A stretch of 64,000 nucleotides of DNA, taken from assembly GCA_012064415.1 (NCBI GenBank), contig SSNU01000069.1, positions 62,001 to 126,000 of the forward strand. The letters are read 5' to 3'. The DNA comes from Gyrodactylus bullatarudis (lineage: Eukaryota; Platyhelminthes; Monogenea; Gyrodactylidea; Gyrodactylidae). Each line of letters opens with the position of its first letter. Position 1 is the first letter of the stretch. Under the pieces are notes generated by a model. It had not been told where the DNA came from, did no database searches, and worked only from the letters and a program-made list of their open reading frames with translations. A program made the translations under genes and the position numbers. Of the stretch, positions 1 through 12,515 are shown one piece after another.

Positions 1-31
1 AATTTTTTATTATTCATCTTCACTTATCTTG

Positions 32-3000
32 ATGATTTTTAATTCAAGAAATCGGACAAAAAAAGTTAAAACGGCCCGCTTTAGAAGTCAGAGTCCCCCT
101 GTGCAGAAACAAAATGTAAACGATGAAATTGCCTCGGCTGTAAAGCGCAATAAAAAGAATAATAATAATCGGCCAAGACCATGTGAGTGGTTTGTTCTTA
201 AGAATTAATTTGAATCTAAATAAGTTTTAATTGAATCATAATATAATTTGCTCAGCTGACGATAATAAAATTACAATGAGTTTATTCTTGATAAAATCAG
301 CATTTGGGTTGACATTTTTTTGTTTAATTTAAAATTTTTCCTACAGCAAGCAGAATATGCAACAAAATCATAATGTTTTATGATTGAGATAATGAGAAAT
401 TAACATACAATATGAGACGGATCTCTTTAAGAAAAACTAATCTTAATTTGCAGACATGATAATCGGTAGTTGTCCAATATTTCATCCAATTAACAGAATC
501 GGTAAAATATGTTTCATTGAGAAAGACTTGTTTTTTCATTGATACATTCTAAAATTAATTTTATTTTCAATGACAAAAACTGTAATGCCCTTATTAATTT
601 AAAATACAGTGATTAAAATAAATAATGTACTGTAGTATTTAATCGGAAAAAGTAGCCACGTTTATAACAAAATGTAGTGTCATTGAATTTAAGATTTGAA
701 TAAAATTAAAAAATCAAATCTTTCCAACTCCTTCTAAAGTGTGCATTGTGTATCAGCTTTAAATGATTGAAGATGAGTAAAGGTTCTAGGTCTAGGCTAG
801 GGCTTAGGGCGGACACGTCACTCATTATGTTAACGAACCGTGGTTCAAGCTAACAATCGCGCTGATACACTCGGAGAAGGATCATCGAGGCTGTTTTGGA
901 GCAGCGACTGAGGCTGAGTCAGAGCACTGCTTTTCTTCTTAATGAATTTTTAACTTGCAGAAGTTCGTTCAAAATTCATAGATAAACTTCAATCTATATT
1001 TCAAAAGGTTCAAATATTTGTAGATTCCGAGTCAGATTGAGATGATAAGAATCTTGCTAAAATAATTATTCTTTTCATTCATTCATAGAATTTTTTCGGT
1101 TTGGTAAAATTGGTATCATACCCTCACCAAATTTTCTATTAATTAATACATATAGAGTTCAAAACTAAGCCCAATTGAATTTTGTAATTAGTTTTCAGAA
1201 AATTTCAGACTCTTAGATTAAAGTGTTTTAGCAGAAATAAAATGTACTTAGATTTTGTACATTACCAAATTCCAAGTTGATAGCTGAATTTTGCTAATTT
1301 TCGAAGAAGAGCATTGCTATAAGAAGAATGAATTTAAAGCTAATCTCATTAACTTACTTTTAAGTTAATAATTTTTTTTTGATAATCCATCAGTAATGGT
1401 CCATTACCTAAAATTTTCTTAGTAAAAGTTTGAAAAATGGCCATTTTTTCTTCAAAATACATTTCTTTCTTCTTTAAATGATAAAAGTAGGCTAGATGTA
1501 TGTTCATCATATTTGAATTCTTGATGAAAAATTCGAGATTTTTATAGAAATTATAAATTCCCAACTTGATATCAACCAAATTTATATAAAGAATTTATGT
1601 TAAGAATATTTTAGTAAATGAACCCTTAAGAAAAATACCTATATTTTAGAAAATTAACATTTCAAGGGATCATTGTTTTTACATTGTGCTCTTACGACTA
1701 AATTCATTCAAACCCCATTACATAAACATACGTAGACATAAATATAGGTATCCCTAATTTAAAATAATCCTTTTTATTCATTTTCTACTAACCAATAAAA
1801 ATGTTATAAAATGTTGAGCTTTTTAGAACTTCACAGTGGATCTCATCCATTGTATGTTGCAATGAGAAAAATGAGTATTAGTGAAAACATGTATTAAATA
1901 TCTTGGATTTAAAAAATTACAGGCAAATTTTTGTGGACGAAAATAATGGCCCCCTTAGGAAAAAGATGTCAATATTTGGTAGAATTTACGACCCTTTGAA
2001 TCCTTTTTTTAAGTATCGCTTTTGAAGAATTTTTGATCATTGTTTGACGGTTATTTACTCAATTTCTTCTAGATTCTTAAGGCTTTTAAAAGAAACCGTA
2101 GTCGAAGAATTTCAATGATATCGAGGTAGGGATTCATTGAATGCCAATGAAGAATTTTCCTGTTTCAATTTCAGCCATACTTCTGTGGTGTTGTACGAAT
2201 TTTTTCGATCATTATTTTTGCTAGAAGAACCAATTTTTTTCTTCCATTTAAAGCATATCAGAAAAGCATCCCTTATCATTAATAAACTCTTAGCGTGCTT
2301 TTCAGTGGGTAACGTGTATTTTTCATAATGTTTAACTTATGGTTGGTTTGCAGTCCCAAAAAGTTCATTAAATCATAATATTGAGTTTGAAAATTCTTGA
2401 GATTGATTTTGAATTACTTTTACTTATTTCAAACTCACTGATTTGTGATTTTTCTCCAGGAAGGGAGTTTTTCTATGGCAACGTTCTTGTTTACGACCAC
2501 TGTTTTCAATAATTTGTCTAATGTTTCAGCTTGAAACTTCGTTCCCATATTTTCTAATTTCACTTGAAATATAGCTTTGGATTATGCTTTGATAGATTTT
2601 AGCCAACAAAATTTTCTTTCGGTTTGACTTGTCAAAAGGCTTTTTCAGCATAGAAAAAGAAAATTTGAAGCAGTCTATTCTTTTGAGCTCCCTTATGAAA
2701 CAGAGCTTGATGATCCATCAAAACGCTTCGATATCTTCTTATAGCCTTCTCTCTTCAGCGGAAATTAGATAGATTCATTTTTTATGTTTTTAGAAGACTC
2801 TTTCTGGTATTTTGTCATTGGACTGGGTTTTCTAGCCGATTAACTGATTTAAATATCAATTCGATGAAGTAAATATCTTTAAAGAATGAAATAAATGAGA
2901 AATCAGTCTGTTTGATTACCCACAGTAATGACGAATTTTTGTGAACTTCTTCTGATAAATTCGAATTTTTCATATAATGTTGATCCCAAATTTCAACATT

Positions 3001-6000
3001 TAATCGCTTTTAATTTTTCAAAATCGATAAAAGTTGTGAGTTCAAACGTTGAAATTGCAAAAGTGGCCTATTTTTTTCAGATTGAATTGAGTTTTTTGTT
3101 ATTCTCATCTTCATATCAAATGGGTTTAGCTTGTTATTCTCCTCGAGTGCATCAAATCTATAGCAACTTATTTTCTCATATTCCTCCAGCTATGATTTAC
3201 ATTTGGGTTTTGAAAGAAAAAAAATTTCTTTCTACCGAAAATAGAGCTATAGATAATATTGTATTATTGGCCTCTTTCAATCGTTTAGATTGTTTAATAA
3301 ACAATGTTTATACTTTATTTTTCTTTTAACCGTATGTACTCTCTCCTACGTATACATCTTGTATTGATCAAAAAAGTTTTGTACACTATATGACGTGTAC
3401 GATAGTATGACTTTCCCATTTTGATACAACCACAGATTGCACATTTTATCTACCTCTTGCACTAAGTATTGGGGACAATATGGTGATAATAATAATAATC
3501 AAACACCCCAACTACCATTTGTGGTCTTTCTCCAATGTTATCACATTCTGCAATAATTTACTAACCAGTAGAAAACACATTAAAAAAATTATTATGCTTT
3601 GAATCATTTCCATGATATATTTTAACTTTAATGCAATAATTGTCCTTAGGGATATGTTTCATTTATCTATTGAGTTTCAATTGTAATTCAGTATAATTTT
3701 TTTCTTAAAGATGAGACTTTCCTGGTCAACCTGTTAGAGTGATGCTAACAAAGACTTCTGTAGACTTCATCTTCTAATTCATTATCTGGTTGATCCGCAT
3801 TTGAGATAATGGGTAATGAATAAATTGTGCCTTTTCCTGTTTTCCTTATCAAGTTCCATTTCCAAATCGCTAAGTACTGATAGGTGGTATACGACCTTAA
3901 TTTAAATAAAATTTGAAACCGAAATAACTTCTACGGAACCAATCATATTTACTCGTATAGAATAGATTAATGCAGTTAAACTATTGATGGTTTTAATGCA
4001 AAAAAGCTGAGTATCTGTGAAGATAATTAGGCTAGAAACTAAACTAATATATCGACATGTTGGTCTCAAAATAAAATTCATAAAAGGTACTTACTAGTAG
4101 TAGTCGTAATGAGTTAAATTATCTAAACTTAATTGACATGAAGATGAGAATTTCCTATTTTTACAAAAAACTCAATATTTTTATCCAGAAAGTCAGGAAA
4201 AAATTTATTTTTTGGATTCCACTATGAAATGAGCTGATTAGTTTTTTATACAAAAAAAATTTCCGAAAAAAAATTAATCTGACCAAAATTGAGCCGTTTT
4301 TTGAATTTCGGAAATTTTTCAAATTTCCACTTTTTGAAATTTCAAATCCAAAATTTTTATCGATTTCAAAGATTTGAAGAAGTCAAATATTGATATCCAG
4401 CATCAAAATTAGACGAAGATTTCGAATTCGCCTGAAGGAATTCACAGAAATTCGTCATTACCGTGGGAAATCGAACCATTTGAATTTTTCGATTATCACG
4501 AGGGAAAATGATTCAAAATATAGAGATTGAACTTTTTCTTGGAAAGAGTAATTTTCTCTCAAATTCTACGGCCAAATTCGAAATCTGCGTCTAATTTGAT
4601 CCTGAATATCAATAGTTAACTGCTTCAAATCTTTGAAATCGATAAATATTTTGGATTTGAAATTTTTATAAAAAAAATTTTATAAAAGAAATCTGGTTGT
4701 ACGAAAAAATAAATAAATAATAGTGTGATTGTTCTGATCATTTATGAAACGTTTAACTAAAAGCTCTTGCATCGATTGATAACTTTACGAATAAGGAAAG
4801 ATGAAGAGACCATGGCTGAGAATTCTAATATTGACCTAAGTTTTAATAAATTTTATTATGAAGAGTAGGTTCTGCAAGAAATTTGAAAATCATCTGGTTA
4901 ATGAAAATAGGAATAATGCAGAGATTTAACATATCTCTGGATTATGTCCTGAGACCGAGATAAAAGCATTACACTAGTCGATGAAAGAAAGTTTACAAAT
5001 CTATATTGAACACTGACATTTGCTAGGCACCTTACATACTCAGGCATTGTTTTTGACTAATCAGTTGACTAGACTTCCAGTTTTTGGATATTTTGCCTTC
5101 GTGATAATCGAAAAATTCAAATGGTTCGATTACCCACAGTAATGACGAATTTCAGGTGAATTCGAATTCTTCGTTCAATGATGATCCCAAATATCATCAC
5201 TTAACTGCGTCGAATCATCAAAATCGATAGAAAATTTGGGTTCAAAACTTGACAAAGTGGAAATTTGGTGCATTTTTGAAATTCAAAAAACGGACTAATT
5301 TTGATCAGATTGAATTTTTTGGCATTTTTCGAATATCCACATCTTATTAGCTCGTTTTAGAATTCAAAAAAAAATTTTTTTCTGTGAATCCGGAGAAAAA
5401 TATCGTGCTTTTTGTAAAAATAGTAAATTCTCATCTTCATGTCAACTAGATTTATATTAAATCCTATTATTATATCATCCCTATTTCAATTTAACATTTG
5501 ATTGTACATCATTTTTAATTTTGGTTCAAAGATTGATTTTCATCACAAGAGTATAAAAGGAGACACCTTCTTTTCATTTTGCATAATGATAAAGTCCAAA
5601 ACCAAGTATATTTCATATCTTATTCGTGTTTAAAATCAGTAAACTTGAACAAGTTTACTACACAAATTATTCGAGAGAAAACAAAACATAATTATTTATC
5701 GATTATTCAGCAAAAAAATAAAAAAGAACTTTATTTTCATATTACAACTCGAATTAATCTTTTGCTAAATTGTCCAGGATCAATGAGTTTATGAATAAAC
5801 CTTTGGTTGTAATCATTTAGAAAAGCTTTCACTCTTTTTGAGTGTATGTGATTAATGATCATGTTTGAAACAGAATGAACATGTCATAACATTACATTTT
5901 TAAGAAGACCCAAATATACGAAATCTAGATCTATACATGTATAAATAGATATTACACACTTTATTACTATCTTTACAGTATAAATACTATGTATGTTACA

Positions 6001-8816
6001 ACATATTATATGCTTGTAGAATTAAATAAAAACCATTCTATACGTTTATGGTTTAGTTTATTCCATTCAACTTTCACAAATGGAGCGTCCTTAAAAAGAT
6101 AGTTTTTCATCCGTATTTCATTAGACTAAATTACTATTTCATACATGATAACAATATTCTACATTGAAGATGAATATAAATGAACCGAAGAACAATTCCG
6201 ATGTGATGAATAGAGAATAGGTTCGAATTCAAAATTTATTTGACAAGATCATTAATATATATTAATGAGAATCTTATACAATTTTGTCAAGTCTAAACTA
6301 ACTATAGTGGTGAAAAATTTTATACTTCGCAATCACTTAAATTCTGGAATATCTTGAGCATTTAATGAGTTTCTCAATTTTCATCTTCAAAAATAATTAA
6401 TTCATGGTTAATTTCGTTGTTTTGTCATGTCCGTGGGATATTGTGGAAAAAATGGCCAATGATATAATGAAGAATGACTTTAACGCATTAAAAATATGCA
6501 AAACATGATCTGAGTACATTTTATTTTATCGGAAAAGTTATTCAGACAAAAAATTTTCAGCCTAGCATAGTGCATAAATTTTTCACTGATTGCTTCCACG
6601 ATATATCAAAATTAAATTTACTTCGTTCTAGATGTCTTATTCTCGTGCTAGAAGTTGCGAAGAAAACTCTCTTTCAACCAGTCTTTATGAATGAGAATTC
6701 AACTAGGTCCTAATTAGATGAATTTAAAAATTTTTCTTTTGATTACATCCAGAAACGTTGATACGGAATAAAACTTTTCAAGTTATTCTCGCAAAAAGAG
6801 TTGTTACCTCATTTTTAAGATGTAATTTTTTCAATTAAAGTTTCCATGTATGGTTCAAACGAAAATAAGGACAACGAACAAAAGACGAATTTGAAAAAAG
6901 GAACATCAAATAATGATATCAACAGGACAAATAACAATTTTCAAAAATTTAGCACCAATAATAAAAACTTTCAAAAGTCTTCTTCAGTGAGATACAGTAA
7001 TAATCAGGAAAAGAGTGAGTCGATTCAACTACAGCCCGAATAGAGAAGATCGATCTATTTCAATCCTTTTCTAAGCACTTTAATCGTAACTTTTATTCTC
7101 TAGAAGAAAATAAAATTCCGAAAAAGTTTACCACATCTCTGCTAATTGAATAAACTTCATTTTTTCAACCTATTTGTTGGTCTTAGATTTATGTTTGCAT
7201 AACAGGTCAACATGTAGTTCTAATTCCAAGTGAATTTACTCAAAACTTTTCTCAGAGGGTACTCTGCTAAAAGATTCCAAATTATCTCGTATTCCATTTG
7301 TACTGAATATATTTCTTGTTCGGAGATTTTAAAAGAGTTTATTCATTAATCTGATAAAATAGGAGAATAATTTCCAAGAGACTGAAGAAATTTATAAAAT
7401 AAAATTTTTAAAATAACTTACTTTTTTAATATTTGAAAAGACAAAATTAGGGCTTGATTTAACACAGGATAACTAGTTGTTCCTTTATCTTTATGTTCTA
7501 GGTCGTAGAGATTTTATTTCTTTAATGAATTTGAACTTTAAAATAGGATCAAGACCTAAAGATTATTCTTAATTTTATTCATCTTCTATTTATCAAGGTT
7601 ATACGAATAATGGGAATCGGCAAACTCGTAACATTTTCTCCTCCGATAAATGGTTTAGAAGTGTAATTTCAAGTAATGAGAAGAAACTTCATCAAACAAA
7701 CAGATCATTTAATGACGATAAACGATCTTCAGGAGAATCTGAACAACTAAGAGCAAGTTATAGAAAAGTCAAGAGTAAGTTAAATTTTTATATGAAATAA
7801 AAAATTGATATCCTTTTGAAATTAGATTTTTAGCACTACTTATTGTATCCGATATAATAGAGGGAAATTTATTAATGTAATGATAATTATTTAGTCACTC
7901 GATAAGTCATGGTCTGATTGTTTAGTAAAAAAAGGAGACTTTTCTAAGAAAATCATTTCTGTACTACATATCTGTATTACAATATAATCAATTTTTGTGT
8001 TTAAATAATTACTTACAAGCAGTTACTTGATTTATATTTATTTTTGTACGTGAGTGAAAAATAAATAAATACTCTTGATCTGGGGGTAGAAAATTTACTC
8101 AATTCATTTTGATTTAAAAATTTTTCTTTTGACCTATATATACCCCTATATTAGGAGAAAATCCAGTCCTTATACGTATAATCAATAATTGCTTAGTGTT
8201 ATTATTATCATTTTTAGTTGCCCAAACTGATATGGCCGATTTCCCGATAGATTTAAAGGAAGATTTCAACGAGGATTTAGAACAGTACCGCTTGAGGATT
8301 GATCTAGAAGTAATTAATAGGTCTTTTTATATATTTCTAGGGCTTTACAGTCGATCGTCCGTTCACTTCAAATCCGATTCTCAAGATTCCCATTTCAAGT
8401 TGGACACCGGCAAACCCTCCGAAGGAAATTTTCGATATGAACAATCTCGAGAATAGCTTGACTAATATGAAAGTCTCAAAAGTAATTCAGATTTTTTTAC
8501 TTTTTTTCAGAATGAAAAACAGGTTATATTCAATAAAACAGATATTGAAAGAATTAATGGTCGAAAGACTGATTCGACCTCTGATTTTGAGGCAACAGAA
8601 TCAACCAAAGAAATACTTACAAAGAACTCTACAGTAGAAGAGGAAAAACCAGATTCAGAGAAATTAAAATCCATTGAGTCACATGAAAAAATTGATGAAT
8701 CTTCAAGAGATGAACTGGATAAGAAAATAGAAACTTCTGAAAATTCCAAGGAGACCACAGAGAGTCTGTCAGAGACTAAAGGCTGTGAAGAGCAAAATGC
8801 AATTGAAGAGCCTTGA
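32..8816 (+). CDS. Unrecognised Asn/Lys-rich basic protein with acidic tail (346 aa, possibly 5' partial)
   Basis: Six exons join in one frame: 32-182, 6841-7014, 7598-7774, 8218-8309, 8341-8481 and 8511-8816 (stop TGA). The frame is also open from base 2, so exon 1 may begin outside the window; ATG at 32 is the first Met. Phases agree at every junction (1, 1, 1, 0, 0). The N-terminus is basic with SR/RS dipeptides and an Asn run. The middle is Asn/Ser-rich. A more conserved-looking core (about residues 170-245) holds EQYRLRIDLE, GFTVDRPFTSNP and SSWTPANPP, and the last 100 residues are Glu/Lys/Ser-rich and likely disordered. I do not recognise the family; the composition suggests an RNA- or ribonucleoprotein-associated protein, which is inference. 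Introns 4 and 5 are only 31 and 29 nt, while intron 1 is 6.7 kb and full of repeats. A poly(A) signal follows at 8909. Confidence 0.6.
780..960. repeat. Local GC-richer patch with imperfect palindrome, possible old SINE
   Basis: This patch is clearly richer in G+C than the intron around it. At 829-855 it carries an imperfect inverted repeat (GTTAACGAACC opposite GGTTCAAGCTAAC). On the minus strand the motif GGTTCGTTAAC resembles a pol III B box, like the tRNA-derived repeat at 46145-46323. No complete tRNA fold or A box was found. It could also be an intronic enhancer. Confidence 0.25.
4124..5454. repeat. Foldback / long-TIR element, copy 1
   Basis: Both ends carry the same terminal sequence in inverted orientation: TTGACATGAAGATGAGAATTT on the left and AAATTCTCATCTTCATGTCAA on the right. 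The inverted homology runs inward for several hundred bases (roughly 4124-4690 against 5095-5454). About 400 bp in the middle is unrelated. A TA dinucleotide bounds each end, suggesting a TA target site. No transposase is encoded, so it is non-autonomous. At least five other copies or derivatives lie in this window. Confidence 0.75.
6322..6540 (+). repeat. Dispersed repeat, copy A
   Basis: About 220 bp shares clear similarity with 44770-45000 on the same strand. Shared strings include TCATGTCCGTGGGATATTGTG and ACATGATCTGAGTAC, each within more diverged sequence. There is no coding potential and no terminal repeat was seen. The family is unknown. Confidence 0.65.
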
Positions 8817-8908
8817 TATTAACCTTTTGACAAGGTTATGAAAACCAAGACTCTTGGTCCAAGAGGCCTACAAATCAGAATTACATTTGTGCTTTTAAAT
8901 TTGATTTT

Positions 8909-8914
8909 AATAAA
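8909..8914 (+). terminator. Poly(A) signal AATAAA of the 346-aa gene
   Basis: A canonical hexamer 93 bp after the stop codon and before the convergent InaF gene. Confidence 0.5.
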
Positions 8915-9101
8915 AATATATTGAATTCTATTACAAATATCGAATATAAAGCTAATTTTCTGATAGAAATAGAAATCTATTATCTGATAATTAAAACATA
9001 AATCCCTTAAATTACAGTTATGTAATATAATTTATACAAAAAATTTTAATTGGATCCATCAAATTTGGTCTGTAAATCTATAACATACATCTCAACAGGA
9101 T

Positions 9102-9464
<363 letters not shown>

Positions 9465-10648
9465 ATGATGATGAGAAAAATTTTATATCGTCGATTCTCG
9501 GACTCTGTCAGGTTTATAGATCCAACTAGAATAGCTTGGTTTCCGGGCCACATTAACAAATCAATTCAGAAAATTAATCAAATACTCAAAACAGTTGATT
9601 TTGTTATAGAAATACACGATGCACGCCTGATTTTCAATGGTCGGCCTAATCTTTTCAGAAATTTGGATCTAGTCAGACCTCGTATGCTGGTTTATAACAA
9701 AGTGGATTTAGCTGAAAATTTTTCTGCTAACATTGTGAAAGAAAAGCTTTGCTCTGAGCAAAGTAATCTAGACCCTGAAGATATCGTTTTTACGCAACTA
9801 AATCAACGAGAGAATACCCTGGTTGTATTAAAATCTCTTTTCTTGGCGTAAGCTTAAAAATTTACTTTTTTCATTATTATTATTATAACTCAGAAAACTT
9901 AATTATTCAGTTTAAATTTCTCAGGATTAAGAGAAAGATAATCGAAACAGATCAAAATGAAGAGCTTTTCAATAAAAAAATTTTTATTGAGGAGAAACCA
10001 ATAACTTGTCTTGTTGTGGGCCTTCCAAACTGTGGAAAAAGCACTTTTATAACAGCTTTAAGATCAGTGATGCATGGCAAGAATAAGGCTACTCGTGTGG
10101 GAAGAAATGCTGGCGAAACAAAATCCATCAGTCAGCCCATAATTATATCTCGGAAGAATATGAAAATAAATGGCTTTTTAATTGATAGAAACATACAAAT
10201 GATCGATACCCCTGGTATACTTGAGCCCCTTGCTCATGATTTAGTAACTCAACTTAGCCTGGCATCCCTTGGCATGCTAAACCATCAGAGTATTGACAAG
10301 AAAATTATTGTAGATTATCTTTTATTTCTATGGAATTACAAAAACTTTAGAGGATACATAAATTTTCTAGAACTTGATGGAGTTATAGATAATGTCGATG
10401 ATTTGATTCTCAAGACAGCCAAAATTCATAACTTCGTCCATCCCCCAATGAAACGATCTTCTTTAATTCACACTTTTGAAACCTACGAGGATTACGAAAA
10501 ATGTCAAGCTTATAAAACTGGATTTATTGATATGGATAAAACTCTGGTTCACATTCTCAACGGTTTTTGTCGGGGAAAAATGGGACGTTTTTCTATAAAT
10601 CCCGAAGATGAATTCTTTGCTCAAGAATACTTTAAAATAAAATCTTAG
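9465..10648 (+). CDS. MTG1: Mitochondrial ribosome-associated GTPase 1 (MTG1/RbgA family), 368 aa
   Basis: Exons 9465-9847 and 9925-10648 are joined in phase 2 over a 77-nt intron. The G motifs are circularly permuted as in the YlqF/RbgA/MTG1 family: G4 YNKVDL comes before G1 GLPNCGKST, then a G2 region with VGRNAGETKS, then G3 DTPGI. Family members associate with the large mitoribosomal subunit and act in its late assembly at the matrix side of the inner membrane. The N-terminus (MMMRKILYRRFSDS) is basic and hydroxylated, as expected for mitochondrial import. WFPGHI and HDARLIF are further family motifs. The length is near the human protein (about 334 aa). SMIM15 follows 80 bp downstream on the same strand. 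Confidence 0.93.
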
Positions 10649-10728
10649 TCAATTTTATAGAATCTTTTTACTCTAATTAAGTTCAAGATTTATTGAAAAT
10701 CCTAAATTGAATCTCATTTTTACTTTAG

Positions 10729-10992
10729 ATGGCCTCCGATTCACCAAGTCTTGAAGAGGCTAGGCAGAAACTGGCCGATATGGATCCTCCGCATGGGTTA
10801 TGGAACTACACTATATTCCAGGCAATTAGATTAGCAATGTTTGCCGTCGACGATCCATACTCATTCTTGACTATCCTTGCCATCATCATTGGCCCATTAA
10901 TTCTACTATCGGCCTACTTATCCTACAAGTTACTACAGGAAAGCAAGAAGAAGGTGCCTAAGCGACGAAAAGTTCCTGGTAAATCGCTTTAA
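10729..10992 (+). CDS. SMIM15: Small integral membrane protein 15-like (87 aa)
   Basis: The C-terminal half matches the SMIM15 layout: DDPYSFLT, a single hydrophobic helix (about residues 45-67, ending LSYKLLQ), then a Lys/Arg-rich tail. The human protein has DPYGFLT and LSWKL at the same places. The function is not known; it is a small single-pass membrane protein. The N-terminus here is somewhat longer than in vertebrates. The ATG follows directly after TTTTTACTTTAG, a good 3' splice site, so the mature 5' end is probably spliced there. The donor is either an upstream non-coding exon or a trans-spliced leader. A poly(A) signal lies at 11087. Confidence 0.8.
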   Translation: MASDSPSLEEARQKLADMDPPHGLWNYTIFQAIRLAMFAVDDPYSFLTILAIIIGPLILLSAYLSYKLLQESKKKVPKRRKVPGKSL

Positions 10993-11380
10993 ACTTTAAT
11001 TCCTCTAAACTGTGATTAGACTTGACGTATCTTCAAGATGATTATTTATAATTCCAAACTAATGAACTTTTACAATCTTTAATCTGAATAAAATAATCTT
11101 TTAGTACACTTATTTTATTTGCGCTGAGCTAGTAAAGCATTAAATATTATAGGTGAAATTAAATTTTGGCATTTATTGAATTCACAGATTTTCGTTTTAT
11201 AGAAATAAATAGGAAAATGATAAAATAAACTCTGACAAAGAAAATTTTTATAACAAAATATTAAGATTATAATATTAATAAATGGATGAATATACAGCCT
11301 GAAATGGGAATAATAACATGATTTAAAATCTGCTAATTGTAGGCTAAACTTTTTTATAATAAGAAATAAGTTTTATCTCC
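10993..11380. other. Convergent 3' flanks of SMIM15 and ZFPL1
   Basis: AT-rich sequence between two convergent genes. It contains the SMIM15 poly(A) signal; nothing else is supported. Confidence 0.5.
11087..11092 (+). terminator. Poly(A) signal AATAAA after SMIM15
   Basis: The first canonical hexamer downstream of MTG1 and SMIM15, 95 bp after the SMIM15 stop. None lies between the two genes. Confidence 0.55.
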
Positions 11381-12135
11381 CTAGCTATTCAATTCAATTG
11401 GCCTGAATAAGATGCGTTTGAGAATTCCAATCACAATGAAAACACCAATGAGTAGAATGAAGATGAAGATTATTTTTCGCTTAGTTACTTTTATATTATG
11501 CTCGAGAAAATAAGTGCGAATCATTCGTCTCAATGTGAAAAGAAATGGTCGTCGAGAATATTTTTTCGAAAATACCTCAGAAGGAGAATCATAAATAGGT
11601 TGTTGGTAGCCTGAATTGAGAAGGGGAACATTCAGAGTTCTTGGATGAAAATCTGAACTTTCAATATTTTCTTGGCAACTTGAGTGGCTTTGGAAGGAAA
11701 CAGAGAAATAATTTTCAAACTTTGATTGAACTGAACTTCTTGTCAGGAAAGATTTCAGATCTAAGGAAATAGGGCCTCCTTGGTTTATATTTGGAACAAT
11801 CTGTGCGTTACAAGCTGGACATAGGTAGCCAGCAGCAGCAGCTGTTACAGGATACTTTTGTAAATAGGAATTTAAGCAAGACTCATGGATAACATCCAAA
11901 CAAGTTAATCTAACACACTTCTCAGATGTCAAATCAAGTCGACAAAGACAACAAATAGGGTCATAAGTTGAATTTTTAAGCCATTGAAGATAAGATTTTA
12001 CTATACACTAAAAAAAGTGAAAAATCAAATTACTTGAGAGTGATCTGACAAAAGACAAAATTCACAAACATTTACACGATGGGAAAAGCAAAATAAGTTG
12101 GTGATTTTTTTCCGGTGACACTTGCATAGACCCAT
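11381..12135 (-). CDS. ZFPL1: Zinc finger protein-like 1 (ZFPL1), Golgi membrane protein, 242 aa
   Basis: Exon 1 is 12135-12034 and exon 2 is 12007-11381. The start MGLCKC and the segment [18 protein letters not shown] match the N-terminal B-box-like zinc finger of ZFPL1. [16 protein letters not shown] and the Cys/His RING-like cluster ending GYLCPACN follow. A transmembrane helix lies near the C-terminus (about residues 213-233), then a short basic tail. ZFPL1 is a tail-proximal Golgi membrane protein involved in cis-Golgi integrity. The intron is 26 nt (12033-12008). The family sequence is continuous across it (SDHSQ then CIVKSYL), and unspliced RNA would hit TGA in the third intron codon. 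The linker between RING and membrane is shorter than in human (310 aa total). Confidence 0.93.
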
Positions 12136-12515
12136 ATGTTTTTAAACGTTGGAGTAATCAGTTCATAAATTCGCAGAATTATTGACAAATTCAAACTCTT
12201 TAAAGAATTACCAGCATTTTTGTAAGTTTTGTTATACTTTGTGGCAAATTCACGTTTTTTCAAGCCGCTTGAATCAAGCCTCGAAATTTGAGGCTTAAAA
12301 TTTTACTGGCTAACTGTGGCCCTGTAGATTCTAGACTAGATATTTCAGGTTATATTATCGAACTGTTTTTGGAATAAAAGCTATATATTAAATTTATATA
12401 TATATTTTTTATAACATTTTTAGACCATCTATGAAATGGCTATAGAACTTGATAAGTTCAACTTATCCATTTTTACTGAATATCATTATTTGAAGAAAAT
12501 GTAGATTAACATGTA
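12136..12515. other. Intergenic interval between the thioredoxin-like gene and ZFPL1
   Basis: 380 bp, AT-rich. It holds the ZFPL1 promoter and the 3' UTR of the thioredoxin-like gene, both on the minus strand. No specific motif is supported. Confidence 0.4.

Larger units (their letters stand above)
183..6840 (+). other. Long first intron with repeats, no gene supported
   Basis: GT at 183-184 and AG at 6839-6840 join a phase-1 exon end to a phase-1 exon start. The intron is AT-rich. It holds a foldback element at 4124-5454, related fragments near 1340-1590 and 2900-3075, one copy of a dispersed repeat at 6322-6540, and a less AT-rich patch at 780-960. The longer open frames inside it overlap these repeats or have no protein-like composition. 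Confidence 0.55.

Noticed and set aside
2928..3329. 133-codon open frame in the first intron
   Set aside because: Its first half is a diverged piece of the foldback family (same order of motifs as near 5127-5280), and the translation is Phe/Leu/Ser-rich without conserved look.
5579..5794. 71-codon open frame next to the first foldback element
   Set aside because: Low-complexity Asn/Lys/Ile composition and no supporting context.
12072..12263. 63-codon minus-strand frame
   Set aside because: Out of frame with ZFPL1 exon 1, which lies on the same bases and is strongly supported.
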